A DNA stretch of 64,000 nt from Pseudanabaena mucicola FACHB-723 (GCF_014696385.1 NZ_JACJQB010000008.1:1-64000); one strand, 5' to 3'; counted from the first letter of the stretch, positions 53,147-61,873 are shown. The notes: generated by a model not told the origin, from the sequence alone. Made by a program: numbers and translations.

Positions 53147-53230
53147 AGTTCTTTATAAATTTGCAGTCAATTACTACTCAGCATATCAAAAGCTCGATCT
53201 ATCTGAGGTTGCGTTTTGTGATTTCATCAA

Positions 53231-53271
53231 AATAATTGTTTCGGCGAGCAAAGTCCGCCGAAACAATTATT
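53231..53271. repeat. 16-bp inverted repeat next to the Uma2 pseudogene
   Basis: AATAATTGTTTCGGCG (53231-53246) and CGCCGAAACAATTATT (53256-53271) are exact complements around a 9-base loop. It lies just past the ancestral end of the Uma2-family reading frame on the minus strand. Confidence 0.8.
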
Positions 53272-53275
53272 GGTT

Positions 53276-53845
53276 TTAATTTTGCGAAAACTGCACTTGC
53301 TTGTATAAGTCATCAACTAAGATTTCCAAATTTATAGATTTCAGGAATATTCGGTCTCCTAGCCCATATTCAGCAAATAACCATTTCCCCTTTTGTTCGC
53401 GCTGAAATATTTCTACTGTGGCTTGTTAGACTTGGACTAGGACATATTCTTGCAAGCTCTCAAACTGACGATATTGCGAAAATTTAAAGCCACGATCGTA
53501 GGCTTCGGTGGATGGTGAAAGCACTTCGATGATTAAACAAGGAAATAGCACTAACTGCGGATCGCGATCGCTTTCATCACAGGTAACAACAATATCGGGA
53601 TAGAAATATTTACGATTTCGTTCGACTTGTACCTTTACATCAGATATATAAACTTCACATTGGCGATCGCCAAAAGCATCATCGAGTATTTTAAAAATAT
53701 TGCCACTCACACGGTTATGGTTGCGTGTGCCGTCAGCCATAGCGACAACTTCACCATCAATATATTCATGGCGCATTTCTTGGGTCGATTCCCATGCGAG
53801 ATATTCTTCGTAGCTCATCAAGATGCGATCGGGTAAGGCAACCAT
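53276..53845 (-). pseudogene. Uma2-family putative nuclease with an internal stop codon
   Basis: Codons from the ATG at 53845 give 139 residues of a Uma2 (DUF820) protein: YEEYLAWESTQEMRHEYIDG, KVQVERNRKYFYPDIVVTCD and PCLIIEVLSPSTEAYDRGFK, then QYRQFESLQEYVLVQV and a TAA at 53428-53426. The same frame continues for 50 more codons (QATVEIFQREQKGKWLFAEY, then LKSINLEILVDDLY) to a TAA at 53276, which is exactly the missing C-terminus; the full 190-codon length is normal for the family. The PD-(D/E)xK-like core (E, D, E) lies before the stop, so a truncated protein could fold in part. Confidence 0.85.
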
Positions 53846-53889
53846 AATTTTAATTGCTATATTTTCAATAAGTAGCTAGGCGCAATCCC

Positions 53890-53919
53890 CCAGCCCTGTG
53901 GCGTGTGTCACAGGGCTGG
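53890..53919. repeat. 11-bp inverted repeat upstream of the acetyltransferase gene
   Basis: CCAGCCCTGTG and CACAGGGCTGG with an 8-base loop GCGTGTGT; no T tract. Lies between the divergent Uma2 pseudogene and the acetyltransferase gene. Confidence 0.7.
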
Positions 53920-53961
53920 ATAGTTAACTATACTAAGCATAAGAGCTAGGAGCGATCGCTA

Positions 53962-54594
53962 ATGACAGGAGCCGATCCCAAAGATAAGCACCCAATGAAG
54001 GGATTTCCACAAATCTGCTTTATTAAAAACACCATATCTAATGCCAATATCATTGTTGGTGATTACACCTATTATGACGATCCCGACGACTCGGAAAACT
54101 TTGAACGTAATGTTCTATATCACTTTCCCTTTGTTGGCGATCGGCTGATTATTGGTAAGTTTTGCGCCTTGGCGAGAGGTGTAAAGTTCATCATGAATGG
54201 AGCCAATCACAAATTAGATGGGTTTTCCACCTATCCATTTTATATTTTTGGTAATGGGTGGGAAAAGTCTACTCCTCGTCCCGAAGAGTTTCCATTTAAG
54301 GGCGATACGATCATTGGTAATGATGTGTGGATTGGTTATGAATCAGTGATTATGGCAGGGGTGAAGATTGGCGATGGAGCGATTATTGCCTCAAAATCGG
54401 TAGTGGTGACTGATGTACCTCCCTACAGCATTTTTGGTGGTAACCCAGCTAAGTGCATCCGTCAGCGTTTTGATAGTGAAATAGTTGAGTCGTTACTGGA
54501 AATTGCTTGGTGGAACTGGGATATCGACAAAATCACAAGCAACTTAGACAAGATCCTATCAGCAGATATTGAAGCTCTAAGGTTGTGTAAGTAA
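53962..54594 (+). CDS. Vat/CatB-type hexapeptide-repeat O-acetyltransferase
   Basis: 210 residues of left-handed beta-helix: VGDYTYYDDPDDSENFERNV, IGKFCALARGVKFIMNGANH with the catalytic His, TIIGNDVWIGYESVIMAGVK and IGDGAIIASKSVVV, ending VTDVPPYSIFGGNPAKCIRQ. This is the xenobiotic acetyltransferase family of streptogramin (Vat) and CatB-type chloramphenicol acetyltransferases, which form trimers. Environmental homologues are common and the substrate is uncertain; I would not read it as a resistance gene. ATG at 53962 follows a HIP1 site. Confidence 0.85.
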   Translation: MTGADPKDKHPMKGFPQICFIKNTISNANIIVGDYTYYDDPDDSENFERNVLYHFPFVGDRLIIGKFCALARGVKFIMNGANHKLDGFSTYPFYIFGNGWEKSTPRPEEFPFKGDTIIGNDVWIGYESVIMAGVKIGDGAIIASKSVVVTDVPPYSIFGGNPAKCIRQRFDSEIVESLLEIAWWNWDIDKITSNLDKILSADIEALRLCK

Positions 54595-54595
54595 A

Positions 54596-54629
54596 ATCCA
54601 AAAACATTGCGAAGCAATGCTTTTTGGAT
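54596..54629. terminator. Hairpin between acetyltransferase and ABC-2 genes
   Basis: ATCCAAAAACATTGC and GCAATGCTTTTTGGAT pair with one bulge around loop GAA; it reaches the stop codon of the convergent ABC-2 permease gene. A5/T5 runs are inside the stem, so termination is plausible for both genes. Confidence 0.7.
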
Positions 54630-55411
54630 TAGCTAGAAGCACTGGTGTAAAACTTGAGGGCAAAGCGCCAAAATTGATTGGAGGCATAGAGTAAACCAAT
54701 TGCCAAAAGCATTGAGCCGAAAATCCAAATGGCTTCACCTCGTCCCAATAGGGTCTCGGCGGGAACTGTGGTTAAAAAGGCGATTGGCACAACAAAGGTA
54801 AAGAAAAAACGATAGGAAGCGGGATAAGCTGCCATCGGATATCTCCCCGCCTCCATCAGTCCCCGCAAAACCTCGGTAACGTTATAAATTTTGACAAACC
54901 AAATGCTGGTTGCTCCGAGCATAAACCAAATGCTGTAGAGGCTAATACAACCCAAAAGTAACGGGATGAGGCTGATGAGATAATTACCTAAACTTAGCCC
55001 TAGTTTGTTGCCTGCATAAATCAAAATACCGCAACCAAAGATTAAATTTGGGAATCCCCAAGGTGAGATGGTTCTTGCCGATAGCCAAAACTGACTGCTG
55101 ATTGGCTTTAAAAGTACAAAATCTAATGTCCCTTTTTGGACGTGATCAACGATTTTGCTGAGGTTTGGCGCAAGAAAGGTGCTAGAAAATCCTTCAAGGA
55201 TTGTAAATATGCCCAGCACGACCATTGCTTCTTCCCATTGCCATCCTGCAAAGGTATAGCCAGTGCGGTAAAACAAAAAGAGCCCAAACAAGCTTCCTGC
55301 CAAATTGCCAATACTGCCCAAGGATGCGATCGCAAAATTAATCCGATATTCGAGTTCGGCGGCGATCGCTGTTGACCAGAAAAGTTTTAAGGCTTGTAAA
55401 TATTTGCCCAT
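54629..55411 (-). CDS. ABC-2-type transporter permease
   Basis: 260 residues with six predicted membrane helices (LGSIGNLAGSLFGLFLFY, VVLGIFTILEGFSST, LIFGCGILIYAG, LIPLLLGCISLYSIWFML and two near the C-terminus). VQKGTLDFVLLKPISSQFWL resembles the ABC-2 family with DUF990 (ABC-2-like). A partner ATPase would be expected but none lies within 5 kb. Such cyanobacterial permeases come in two-subunit pairs. The exported substrate is unknown. Confidence 0.82.
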   Translation of the reverse strand: MGKYLQALKLFWSTAIAAELEYRINFAIASLGSIGNLAGSLFGLFLFYRTGYTFAGWQWEEAMVVLGIFTILEGFSSTFLAPNLSKIVDHVQKGTLDFVLLKPISSQFWLSARTISPWGFPNLIFGCGILIYAGNKLGLSLGNYLISLIPLLLGCISLYSIWFMLGATSIWFVKIYNVTEVLRGLMEAGRYPMAAYPASYRFFFTFVVPIAFLTTVPAETLLGRGEAIWIFGSMLLAIGLLYASNQFWRFALKFYTSASS

Positions 55412-55504
55412 ACTTGCCCATATTTACTCATGTTAATTTGCATCACAGGGTTAAACCACAGCAAGGCTATTGTCTAACCCTATGATGTTTGCCATTAATG
55501 AGAC

Positions 55505-55789
55505 TTAGGCGTAACCACGACCTCTAGGGCGATCGTTGCTACGCTCAGCACGAGGCTTAGCCTTATTAACGCGCAGGGTTCGTCCCATCCATTCAGCTTC
55601 GTTTAGTGCTGCGATTGCCGCTTCTTCCTGAGCGTCATCCTCCATATCAACGAAGGCGAAGCCCCGAACCCGACCTGTTTCTTGGTCGGTGGGCAATTGC
55701 ACGCGCTTTACGGTGCCGTAGTCTGAAAAGACGCTTGTTAAGTCGTCCTTAGCAGCTTGATAAGACAAATTTCCAACGTAGATAGTCAC
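55505..55789 (-). CDS. RNA-recognition-motif protein (Rbp family)
   Basis: 94 residues from a GTG start, a single RRM: RNP2 IYVGNLSY at residues 3-10 and RNP1 RGFAFVDM at about 42-49, with a short basic tail RPRGRGYA rather than a long Gly-rich one. Cyanobacterial Rbp proteins bind RNA and many rise in the cold, where mRNA leader structure matters. The 100 bases upstream contain two small hairpins (55833-55849, 55852-55862) that could serve in this way. Confidence 0.92.
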   Translation of the reverse strand: MTIYVGNLSYQAAKDDLTSVFSDYGTVKRVQLPTDQETGRVRGFAFVDMEDDAQEEAAIAALNEAEWMGRTLRVNKAKPRAERSNDRPRGRGYA

Positions 55790-56143
55790 AGTCAGTTCGC
55801 TCCAAAAAAGAGATCGATATAGTAATTTAGCCAGTCTTCGGAAAAGACTCGCTCGATCCGAGATCTCACAAATCCAACCTAAATTTCAGCTTTGGTATAA
55901 GTTTACCGTCTACCCGCATCAATTTGCGTAGGCTGTATTACAAAGCTTTGTGCAAGTAATGGTAAAGAGACGGCAAAGTTGTGAATCGCTGCATAAATTC
56001 CTTGCTGGATGCGGTATTTCTGCTCGGTTGCGATCGCAAATTCTTTTATCACCTAGAATTGTATTCAAAATTTCATTCTAAAGACATAGGTAAAAATAAC
56101 TAAACATAGTGCAGCCTTACAGGGCTTAAAATGGGGGAATAGC
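55790..56143. other. 354-base gap: rbp leader and a doubtful small ORF
   Basis: The left part holds the rbp leader with two small hairpins. Minus-strand 56052-55903 is an open GTG-started frame of 49 codons (MIKEFAIATEQKYRIQQGIY at its start) with no recognised family and no good ribosome-binding site, so it is not listed as a gene. The right part must contain the promoter of the plus-strand FAD oxidase. Confidence 0.5.
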
Positions 56144-57502
56144 GTGATAGAACAGAGTAACTTGGCAAATATGCAAATATCTTTAGAAAATTTGATTGAA
56201 GAATTGTCTGGGCTTGAGGTAATTACGAATCCTGCTCAAGTCGCCAAGCTCTCGGAAGATTACGCGCATTTCAGTCCTGTTTTAGTGCCTTTGCTAGCGG
56301 GCAAGGTTGGGGACTTAGTGGTACGTCCTAGTGATGAAAGCGAAGTGCTAAGGATCGCCAAAACCTGTGTGAAATATAAAGTGCCTCTGACGATCCGTGG
56401 TAGCGGTACAGGTAATTATGGGCAATGTACACCTCTTAGGGGCGGAATCATTTTAGAGACATCGCGACTACAGGAAATTAAATGGATTAAGGAGGGGATT
56501 GCCTCAGTCCAAACAGGCGTAAAACTGGCAGCTTTAGATAAAAGAGCGCAGGAAATGGGTTGGGAATCTCGCATGGTTCCATCGACTTTTAGAAGTGCGA
56601 CGGTGGGCGGTTTTATTGCGGGAGGCAGTGGCGGCATTGGGTCAGTTTTGTATGGACAGTTGCGCGATCGCGGTAACTTGCGGGCTGTCCGTGTCGTTAC
56701 CCTCGAAGATGAGCCGAGAATCATGGAATTGCGCGGGGATGATGTTCAAAAAGTAGCCCATGCCTATGGAACTAATGGCATCATTACGGAATTGGAAGTT
56801 CCCCTCGCACCTGCCTATGGTTGGGCAGAATATGTGGTCTGTTTCGGAGATTTCATGACGGCAGCCCGATTTGGTCAGGCTCTAGGCAATAGTGATGGCA
56901 TTATCAAAAAGATGATCAGTGTTCATGCTGCGCCAATCCCTAATTATTTCACGGCTTTACAGAGCTATATTCCCCAAGATGCTAACTGTGCTTTGGTATT
57001 AGTTGCCGAAAGCGATCGCGAACCATTTTTCAGTCTTGTACAGGAATTTAAGGGTGAAATTTGCTACGAAAAGGGCGCTCATGAAGCGGGAAAAGGACTA
57101 AATCTGATCGAATTTTCTTGGAATCATACGACCCTTCATGCGCGTGCTGTCGATGACTCCCTTACCTATCTTCAAAGCTTATTTTTGAATGATCCGCAAT
57201 TGGAACTTGTCCAGCGCATGTTTACTCATTTTGGTGATGAGGTGATGATGCATTTGGAATTTATTAAGGTAAATGGCAATGTCATTCCTGCGGCAATTCA
57301 ATTGGTGCGCTTTACCGATGCTGAGCGGCTCAATGAAATTATTGCTTACCATGAATCACAGGGCGTATTCATTGCCAATCCCCATACTTACATTCTTGAG
57401 GATGGTGGCATGAAGGTGGTTGATCATAATCAACTTAATTTCAAACGCATGGTTGATCCCCACGGATTGATGAATCCTGACAAAATGCGCGGCTGGCAGT
57501 AG
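56144..57502 (+). CDS. FAD-linked oxidase (GlcD-like, FAD_binding_4)
   Basis: 452 residues from a GTG start; an ATG nine codons in is possible. The FAD-binding PCMH-type domain (about 20-215) shows VVRPSDESEVLRIAKTCV, PLTIRGSGTGNYGQCTPLRG and GGFIAGGSGGIGSVLYG. The C-terminal part (about 220-452) ends HNQLNFKRMVDPHGLMNPDK, the usual end of FAD-linked oxidases such as glycolate oxidase GlcD. The substrate, likely a hydroxy acid or aldonic-type compound, is unknown. It is 88 bases before the Rieske gene, with which it may be cotranscribed. Confidence 0.85.
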   Translation: MIEQSNLANMQISLENLIEELSGLEVITNPAQVAKLSEDYAHFSPVLVPLLAGKVGDLVVRPSDESEVLRIAKTCVKYKVPLTIRGSGTGNYGQCTPLRGGIILETSRLQEIKWIKEGIASVQTGVKLAALDKRAQEMGWESRMVPSTFRSATVGGFIAGGSGGIGSVLYGQLRDRGNLRAVRVVTLEDEPRIMELRGDDVQKVAHAYGTNGIITELEVPLAPAYGWAEYVVCFGDFMTAARFGQALGNSDGIIKKMISVHAAPIPNYFTALQSYIPQDANCALVLVAESDREPFFSLVQEFKGEICYEKGAHEAGKGLNLIEFSWNHTTLHARAVDDSLTYLQSLFLNDPQLELVQRMFTHFGDEVMMHLEFIKVNGNVIPAAIQLVRFTDAERLNEIIAYHESQGVFIANPHTYILEDGGMKVVDHNQLNFKRMVDPHGLMNPDKMRGWQ

Positions 57503-57590
57503 AGGAATCAGCACATCTTGCCAATCCCTTTTTGGGCGATCGCAAGCTACACTATTTACATAACTTTACATTGCGATCAACTTGACTGCT

Positions 57591-59039
57591 ATGACTACAA
57601 ATACTGTGCCTAGAGATAATCTTGGCGGCAAATTTCAATCTGATGCTGATCTGCGATCGCAAACAGCGCCCAACAATTTGGCGGCGGGGGGACAAGATCC
57701 TGAACGCTTTGATTGGCAAGAGGTTTGGTATCCTGTCTTTTATATAGAAGACCTAGACAAGCATAAGCCCGCCCAATTTACATTACTCGAACGAGATCTT
57801 GTGATTTGGTGGGATCGACACAGTAACGCATGGAAAGCCTTTGACGATCGCTGTCCCCATCGTCTTGTTCCTCTTTCTGAAGGTAGAATTGCTGAAGATG
57901 GCTTACTAGAATGTCCCTATCATGGTTGGGCATTTAAAGGTGATGGTAACTGCGATCGCATTCCCCAACAGCCCGAAGGTGGCACTGCCCATTTATCGCC
58001 CCGCGCATGTGTCAAGTCCCTACCGACTGCCGAGCGTCAAGGTTTGCTGTTTATCTATGCTGGCAATCCCGAAAATGCACCCCAAGTTAAAATCCCAATT
58101 ATTGAGCCATTAGAGACTGATACGGAAAAATGGACTCTATTTGGGACTTTTCGCGATCTTCCCTATGATGCCATCACCCTTTTAGAAAATGTGCTGGATG
58201 CTAGTCACCTTCCCTTTACGCACCATAAATCTGTTGGTAATCGCGCCAATGCTGCACCAATGGTTTTGGAAGTTCTCGAAACAGATAAGCATGGCTTTAC
58301 AGGAACTTGGGAAGAAGGCCCCCGCCGTGGCAAACTCGGAACTCAAGATACAACTTTTATTGCCCCCTCATTAATGTGGCATGACCTCACCTCAAAGCAA
58401 TTTGGGCGCACAATCACGGCAGTCTATGCCACACCCACACGCAAGGGTGAATGTCGTTTATTTGCGAGATTTCCCTTCCAATTCAATTCGGCAATTCCGC
58501 GATTCTTCATTGGTATCACTCCCCGTTGGTATTCTCATATTGGACAAAATAGCATCCTCGAAGATGATCAGATTTTTCTGCACTATCAAGAGCGTTATCT
58601 AGCCGAAACTCTCGCCCAAACTGAAGTTAATGGCAACCATGCCAAAGCCTTCTATTTGGCAACTCCCGCCGATGCCTATGTTTCCGAACTACGCAAATGG
58701 GTGAATCGCTATGCTGCTGATCCCTTTGCAGGGCACAGATTAGCAGCACCTTTATCTAAAGAAGTTCTCTTAGATCGCTATCATTCCCATACTTCTAAAT
58801 GTGCGAGTTGCCGCCAAGCTTTGCAAAATGTTCGCAAAATCAAAACCATCAGTCTCGCGATTGCGGCGACTGCTTGGACTGCTAGTCCCTTGCTCAGCAT
58901 ACTCTTTGCACCAGTAAATTTAATGACAACCTTACTCAGTGCGATTCCTGCCACAATTGCGATCGCAGTCTGGCTAGTCTGCAAAAATTTGGAACGGAAA
59001 TTTATCTACGGACAAGAAACCCCGTTACGCAACTTATAG
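57591..59039 (+). CDS. Rieske oxygenase of the pheophorbide a oxygenase (PaO/ACD1/Tic55/PTC52) family
   Basis: 482 residues from the ATG at 57591; a TTG three codons upstream is unlikely. The Rieske 2Fe-2S motif is DRCPHRLVPLSEG (Cys88, His90) and LECPYHGWAFKG (Cys108, His111). The mononuclear iron site is in ENVLDASHLPFTHHKSVGN with its His-His. The PaO C-terminal domain ends with a CxxC motif (KCASCRQAL) and two membrane helices, so it is membrane-anchored. Plant relatives cleave or oxidise chlorophyll breakdown products. The cyanobacterial substrate is unknown and may be a tetrapyrrole. Confidence 0.9.
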   Translation: MTTNTVPRDNLGGKFQSDADLRSQTAPNNLAAGGQDPERFDWQEVWYPVFYIEDLDKHKPAQFTLLERDLVIWWDRHSNAWKAFDDRCPHRLVPLSEGRIAEDGLLECPYHGWAFKGDGNCDRIPQQPEGGTAHLSPRACVKSLPTAERQGLLFIYAGNPENAPQVKIPIIEPLETDTEKWTLFGTFRDLPYDAITLLENVLDASHLPFTHHKSVGNRANAAPMVLEVLETDKHGFTGTWEEGPRRGKLGTQDTTFIAPSLMWHDLTSKQFGRTITAVYATPTRKGECRLFARFPFQFNSAIPRFFIGITPRWYSHIGQNSILEDDQIFLHYQERYLAETLAQTEVNGNHAKAFYLATPADAYVSELRKWVNRYAADPFAGHRLAAPLSKEVLLDRYHSHTSKCASCRQALQNVRKIKTISLAIAATAWTASPLLSILFAPVNLMTTLLSAIPATIAIAVWLVCKNLERKFIYGQETPLRNL

Positions 59040-59064
59040 ACATCACACTTTGCGATTTAAGATA

Positions 59065-59090
59065 AACAAGAGCGCTTTTGCGCTCTTGTT
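59065..59090. terminator. Terminator after the PaO-like gene
   Basis: 11-bp arms AACAAGAGCGC / GCGCTCTTGTT with a T4 loop, followed by T5A on the plus strand. Divides the Rieske gene from the GST gene. Confidence 0.82.
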
Positions 59091-59114
59091 TTTTATGCAC
59101 TATGTTAAAAAATC

Positions 59115-59669
59115 ATGATTAAGCTCTATGGCGGTGCAAGAAGCCGCGCCTCAATCGTCAAATGGTATCTCGAAGAACTGCAAGCTCCTTACGAGTTTCA
59201 ACTGATGAATATGCAGGAAGGAGAGCATTTGCAGCCTGATTTTTTAGAAATTAACCCTTTTGGCAAAGTTCCCGCAATTACCGATGGCGACTTAAAACTA
59301 TGGGAATCAGGTGCAATCTTGCTCTATCTTGCTGAAAAATTTGGCGAATTAAAGACTCCTGAAGCAAAAGCGATCGCAAGTCAGTGGGTATTATTTGCCA
59401 ATGCGACCCTTGGCACTGGTTTGTTTGTAGCTGATAATCGCGAAAAAGAAGCACCTCGTTTATTAAGTGGCTTAAATAAGGTTCTTGAAACCCAGACCTA
59501 TCTCCTCGGTGATACCTTTACTGTCGCTGATGTTGCCGTTGGTTCGATTCTAGGCTATGCCGTCATGATGTTACAAATGTCCTACACTGATTATCCTGCC
59601 GTTGATGCCTATGTAAAACGGATCAATGAGCGCCCTGCGTTTAAAAAAGCAATTTTGGGACAACCTTAA
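59115..59669 (+). CDS. Glutathione S-transferase-like protein
   Basis: 184 residues. The N-terminal thioredoxin-fold part reads MIKLYGGARSRASIVKWYLE and EINPFGKVPAITDGD then LWESGAILLYLAEKFG, with the conserved Pro and the Glu-Ser of the glutathione site. The C-terminal helical half has FTVADVAVGSILGY, the N-capping motif of GSTs. An active Ser or Arg near residue 10 would be the catalytic thiol partner (SRAS). The substrate is unknown; the gene follows the Rieske oxygenase by a terminator only. Confidence 0.9.
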   Translation: MIKLYGGARSRASIVKWYLEELQAPYEFQLMNMQEGEHLQPDFLEINPFGKVPAITDGDLKLWESGAILLYLAEKFGELKTPEAKAIASQWVLFANATLGTGLFVADNREKEAPRLLSGLNKVLETQTYLLGDTFTVADVAVGSILGYAVMMLQMSYTDYPAVDAYVKRINERPAFKKAILGQP

Positions 59670-59679
59670 AAATTTTTAG

Positions 59680-59712
59680 GCAAATAAGCGGGCTTAGCCC
59701 GCTTATTTGCCG
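59680..59712. terminator. Hairpin between GST and FHA-flavoprotein genes
   Basis: 15-bp perfect arms GGCAAATAAGCGGGC / GCCCGCTTATTTGCC with loop TTA. The convergent FHA gene ends 7 bases away; T tracts are short, so it is a probable terminator of medium strength. Confidence 0.8.
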
Positions 59713-59718
59713 CAGGCT

Positions 59719-61794
59719 TTACGGAGCTTGATTAGTAGCCCATTTTAGCCACTGCCCCAACGAACTCAATCCATTGAGATAACCTAACTGGGGGGCGCGA
59801 GATACAATTAAGTTATCCACCGATCGCAAAGCCGCAAACTGTAAGCCCAAAAAACTATCTACCGCCGCATAGGGCCCACCCAAAGTCGCTGCCCCTGCTG
59901 CATATACCTTACCGATATAGGCTCGCCCCTGATTGCGTAGCTCCGCAATTTCAAAGTCATTAGTGACATTGAGTCTGCCCATAGCATTGGTTGGAATGTT
60001 GTAACATTGCAGCAAATCTGCATACAGAGGATTTGTCTCTACTTTGGCATCCAATCCTGTCGCATCAATAATAAAATCTGCGGTTAACTGCAATAGCCCT
60101 TGCATCTGACGTGGACGAATATAAGTAACCGTACGCTGATCAGGCAACCGTTCCACCTTCTCCACATCACCAAAGGTAATTTGATACCAACCTTCCTTTA
60201 GTCCTGTTTGGACAATGTGCTTCCAATCACGGCGATCGGCAGTGGTTGTGCCACCCCAATCCTTGAGCAAAGTATGGCGAGTAGCAGGATCGGACTTTTC
60301 GAGCAGTAGCCGTAAATCGCCACCCCAACAGGCTTTTGGCCAGTTAAAGGGTTGAAACTCGTAATGATTGTCCACATCGCGCTGCGCCTTACCATAGCGA
60401 TTACCTTGAGCTTTGGGCGATCGCATCAAATGCAAGAGATGAATATTTTGCTGTGGAGCTCGTTGACGTATTTCTGAGATGCGCTGCACAATTCGCGAAG
60501 CAACAATGCCACGTCCACGGATTAACACCGTACCGCCATGACTTTCGAGATGTTGATAAATATGCTCATGCTCCTCATAGCCATTGACTACAGAGCGAAA
60601 ATCTAAGGTTTGACTGCGATAAGCCTGTAAATCTGGCAAAAATTGGATCGCCGCATAGCCCACTGCTAAGTGTAAATATCTGACTACTAAAAAAGCATGA
60701 TTACCTTGCCCTAGGGAATATGCGATCGCATAGCGCCCATCATCGGTCTTCCGAATTGAGCGCACCCTGCCATAGCGATAGATCTTGTCCCAGCCAATGC
60801 GTTGGGCTTCACGATCAATCGAATCAAATACATTGCCCGATCGCGGCGTATAGGTTTCCGCCAAATCTGGCTCTGCAAAAACTTGCCAGAGATACTTAGC
60901 CGCTTGCTTGAGTATCCCGCGACTCAAGTCATGCCAAGCCTCGCGCCATGCGTAGCTAGGAAATCCCCAAATATTATCAGGACAGGAATCGGAATTAGAG
61001 CGCAATCTCTCGGACAAAGGAATCTGTGAGTTCAGACAAAGCCGTTTGTAGCGGGCATAGGGCTGTGGCTCTAAACCCAATGACACAATTTGATCCGCCG
61101 CCACCCCAAATATTCGTAAATAGTCTGCCCAGATATAGCTACCCAATCCCCCACCGACTGCCCCATAGGTTGACGCATATACAGGCATTCCTGTTTGCTG
61201 CAAAGCTGCCACCTCGACAACGGGTAATTGAAAAAAGTTGGGCGGAAAATCCTGACCAGTTTGACTAACCTGTGGGCTAGGAGGCTCTTCCCCTTTGGGG
61301 ATTGCTACTGATGGCGGTAAACCTGTTTTAGCATTAAATAAAATTGTTGGAAAACTTGGGGAAACTGAAGCTGTCTGACTTTCAGAATCCCTACTAAGGG
61401 TATTCGCCTGTGAAGTAGTAATTGTTGCTTGATTAGCCGAAACAGGAGCAAAGTCAAAGGCGATCGCAATTTCGTATCGTCCTAGCGTAATGCGATCGCC
61501 TGTGCTTAACACTTGCCGTAATCCCATCGACTGATTTAGCAAAACCCCATTGACCAAAACTCCATTGGTGCTGTTTTGGTCAATCGCCACTAGATTCCCC
61601 TGCTCAATTTTTAGTAACAGGTGATAGCGAGATACCGAGCGATCATTAAGCACTAATGGCGATACCTGTTCTGCATCAAGATAATCTGGCAGAGCCGTTG
61701 CATCCTTACCAATTGCGATCGGTAAATTTAAGCGTATAGATACAGACTGATCAGTGCCTACTTCTAGCCAGCTTAGTTGAACTTCAGACGGCAT
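59719..61794 (-). CDS. FHA domain fused to a putative FAD/NAD(P)-binding oxidoreductase
   Basis: 691 residues. An N-terminal FHA domain (about 20-115): LVLNDRSVSRYHLLLKIEQG and DQNSTNGVLVNGVLL carry the phospho-Thr-binding S-R-x-H and N-G-x-x-V-N patterns. A Pro/Ser/Thr-rich linker follows (about 118-190). The C-terminal 490 residues hold a Rossmann-like GAVGGGLGSYIWADYL at about 210, IRGRGIVASRIVQRI, ADFIIDATGLDAKVE and GKVYAAGAATLGGPY, as in flavin or lysine-hydroxylase-like oxidoreductases (PF13454-like). The FHA would bind a phosphorylated partner and bring the enzyme under kinase control. The reaction is unknown. Confidence 0.72.
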   Translation of the reverse strand: MPSEVQLSWLEVGTDQSVSIRLNLPIAIGKDATALPDYLDAEQVSPLVLNDRSVSRYHLLLKIEQGNLVAIDQNSTNGVLVNGVLLNQSMGLRQVLSTGDRITLGRYEIAIAFDFAPVSANQATITTSQANTLSRDSESQTASVSPSFPTILFNAKTGLPPSVAIPKGEEPPSPQVSQTGQDFPPNFFQLPVVEVAALQQTGMPVYASTYGAVGGGLGSYIWADYLRIFGVAADQIVSLGLEPQPYARYKRLCLNSQIPLSERLRSNSDSCPDNIWGFPSYAWREAWHDLSRGILKQAAKYLWQVFAEPDLAETYTPRSGNVFDSIDREAQRIGWDKIYRYGRVRSIRKTDDGRYAIAYSLGQGNHAFLVVRYLHLAVGYAAIQFLPDLQAYRSQTLDFRSVVNGYEEHEHIYQHLESHGGTVLIRGRGIVASRIVQRISEIRQRAPQQNIHLLHLMRSPKAQGNRYGKAQRDVDNHYEFQPFNWPKACWGGDLRLLLEKSDPATRHTLLKDWGGTTTADRRDWKHIVQTGLKEGWYQITFGDVEKVERLPDQRTVTYIRPRQMQGLLQLTADFIIDATGLDAKVETNPLYADLLQCYNIPTNAMGRLNVTNDFEIAELRNQGRAYIGKVYAAGAATLGGPYAAVDSFLGLQFAALRSVDNLIVSRAPQLGYLNGLSSLGQWLKWATNQAP

Positions 61795-61845
61795 AAGGAC
61801 TTACTAATTCCGACGAGCTTTACATCTTTTTTTGAATTTGGCTAT

Positions 61846-61873
61846 AAAAAAAGGGAGTGCAAATCCCCCTTTT
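61846..61873 (-). terminator. Terminator of the OmpR-type regulator gene
   Basis: On the minus strand the regulator stop at 61890 is followed by AAAAAGGGGG, a 9-base loop, CTCCC and T7. The GC part is short (about 6 bp), but the U tract is long. Confidence 0.75.

Noticed and set aside
53962-54594. Acquired antibiotic-resistance gene (Vat/CatB)
   Set aside because: The fold is shared by many environmental acetyltransferases, HIP1 flanks the start and no mobile element is nearby.
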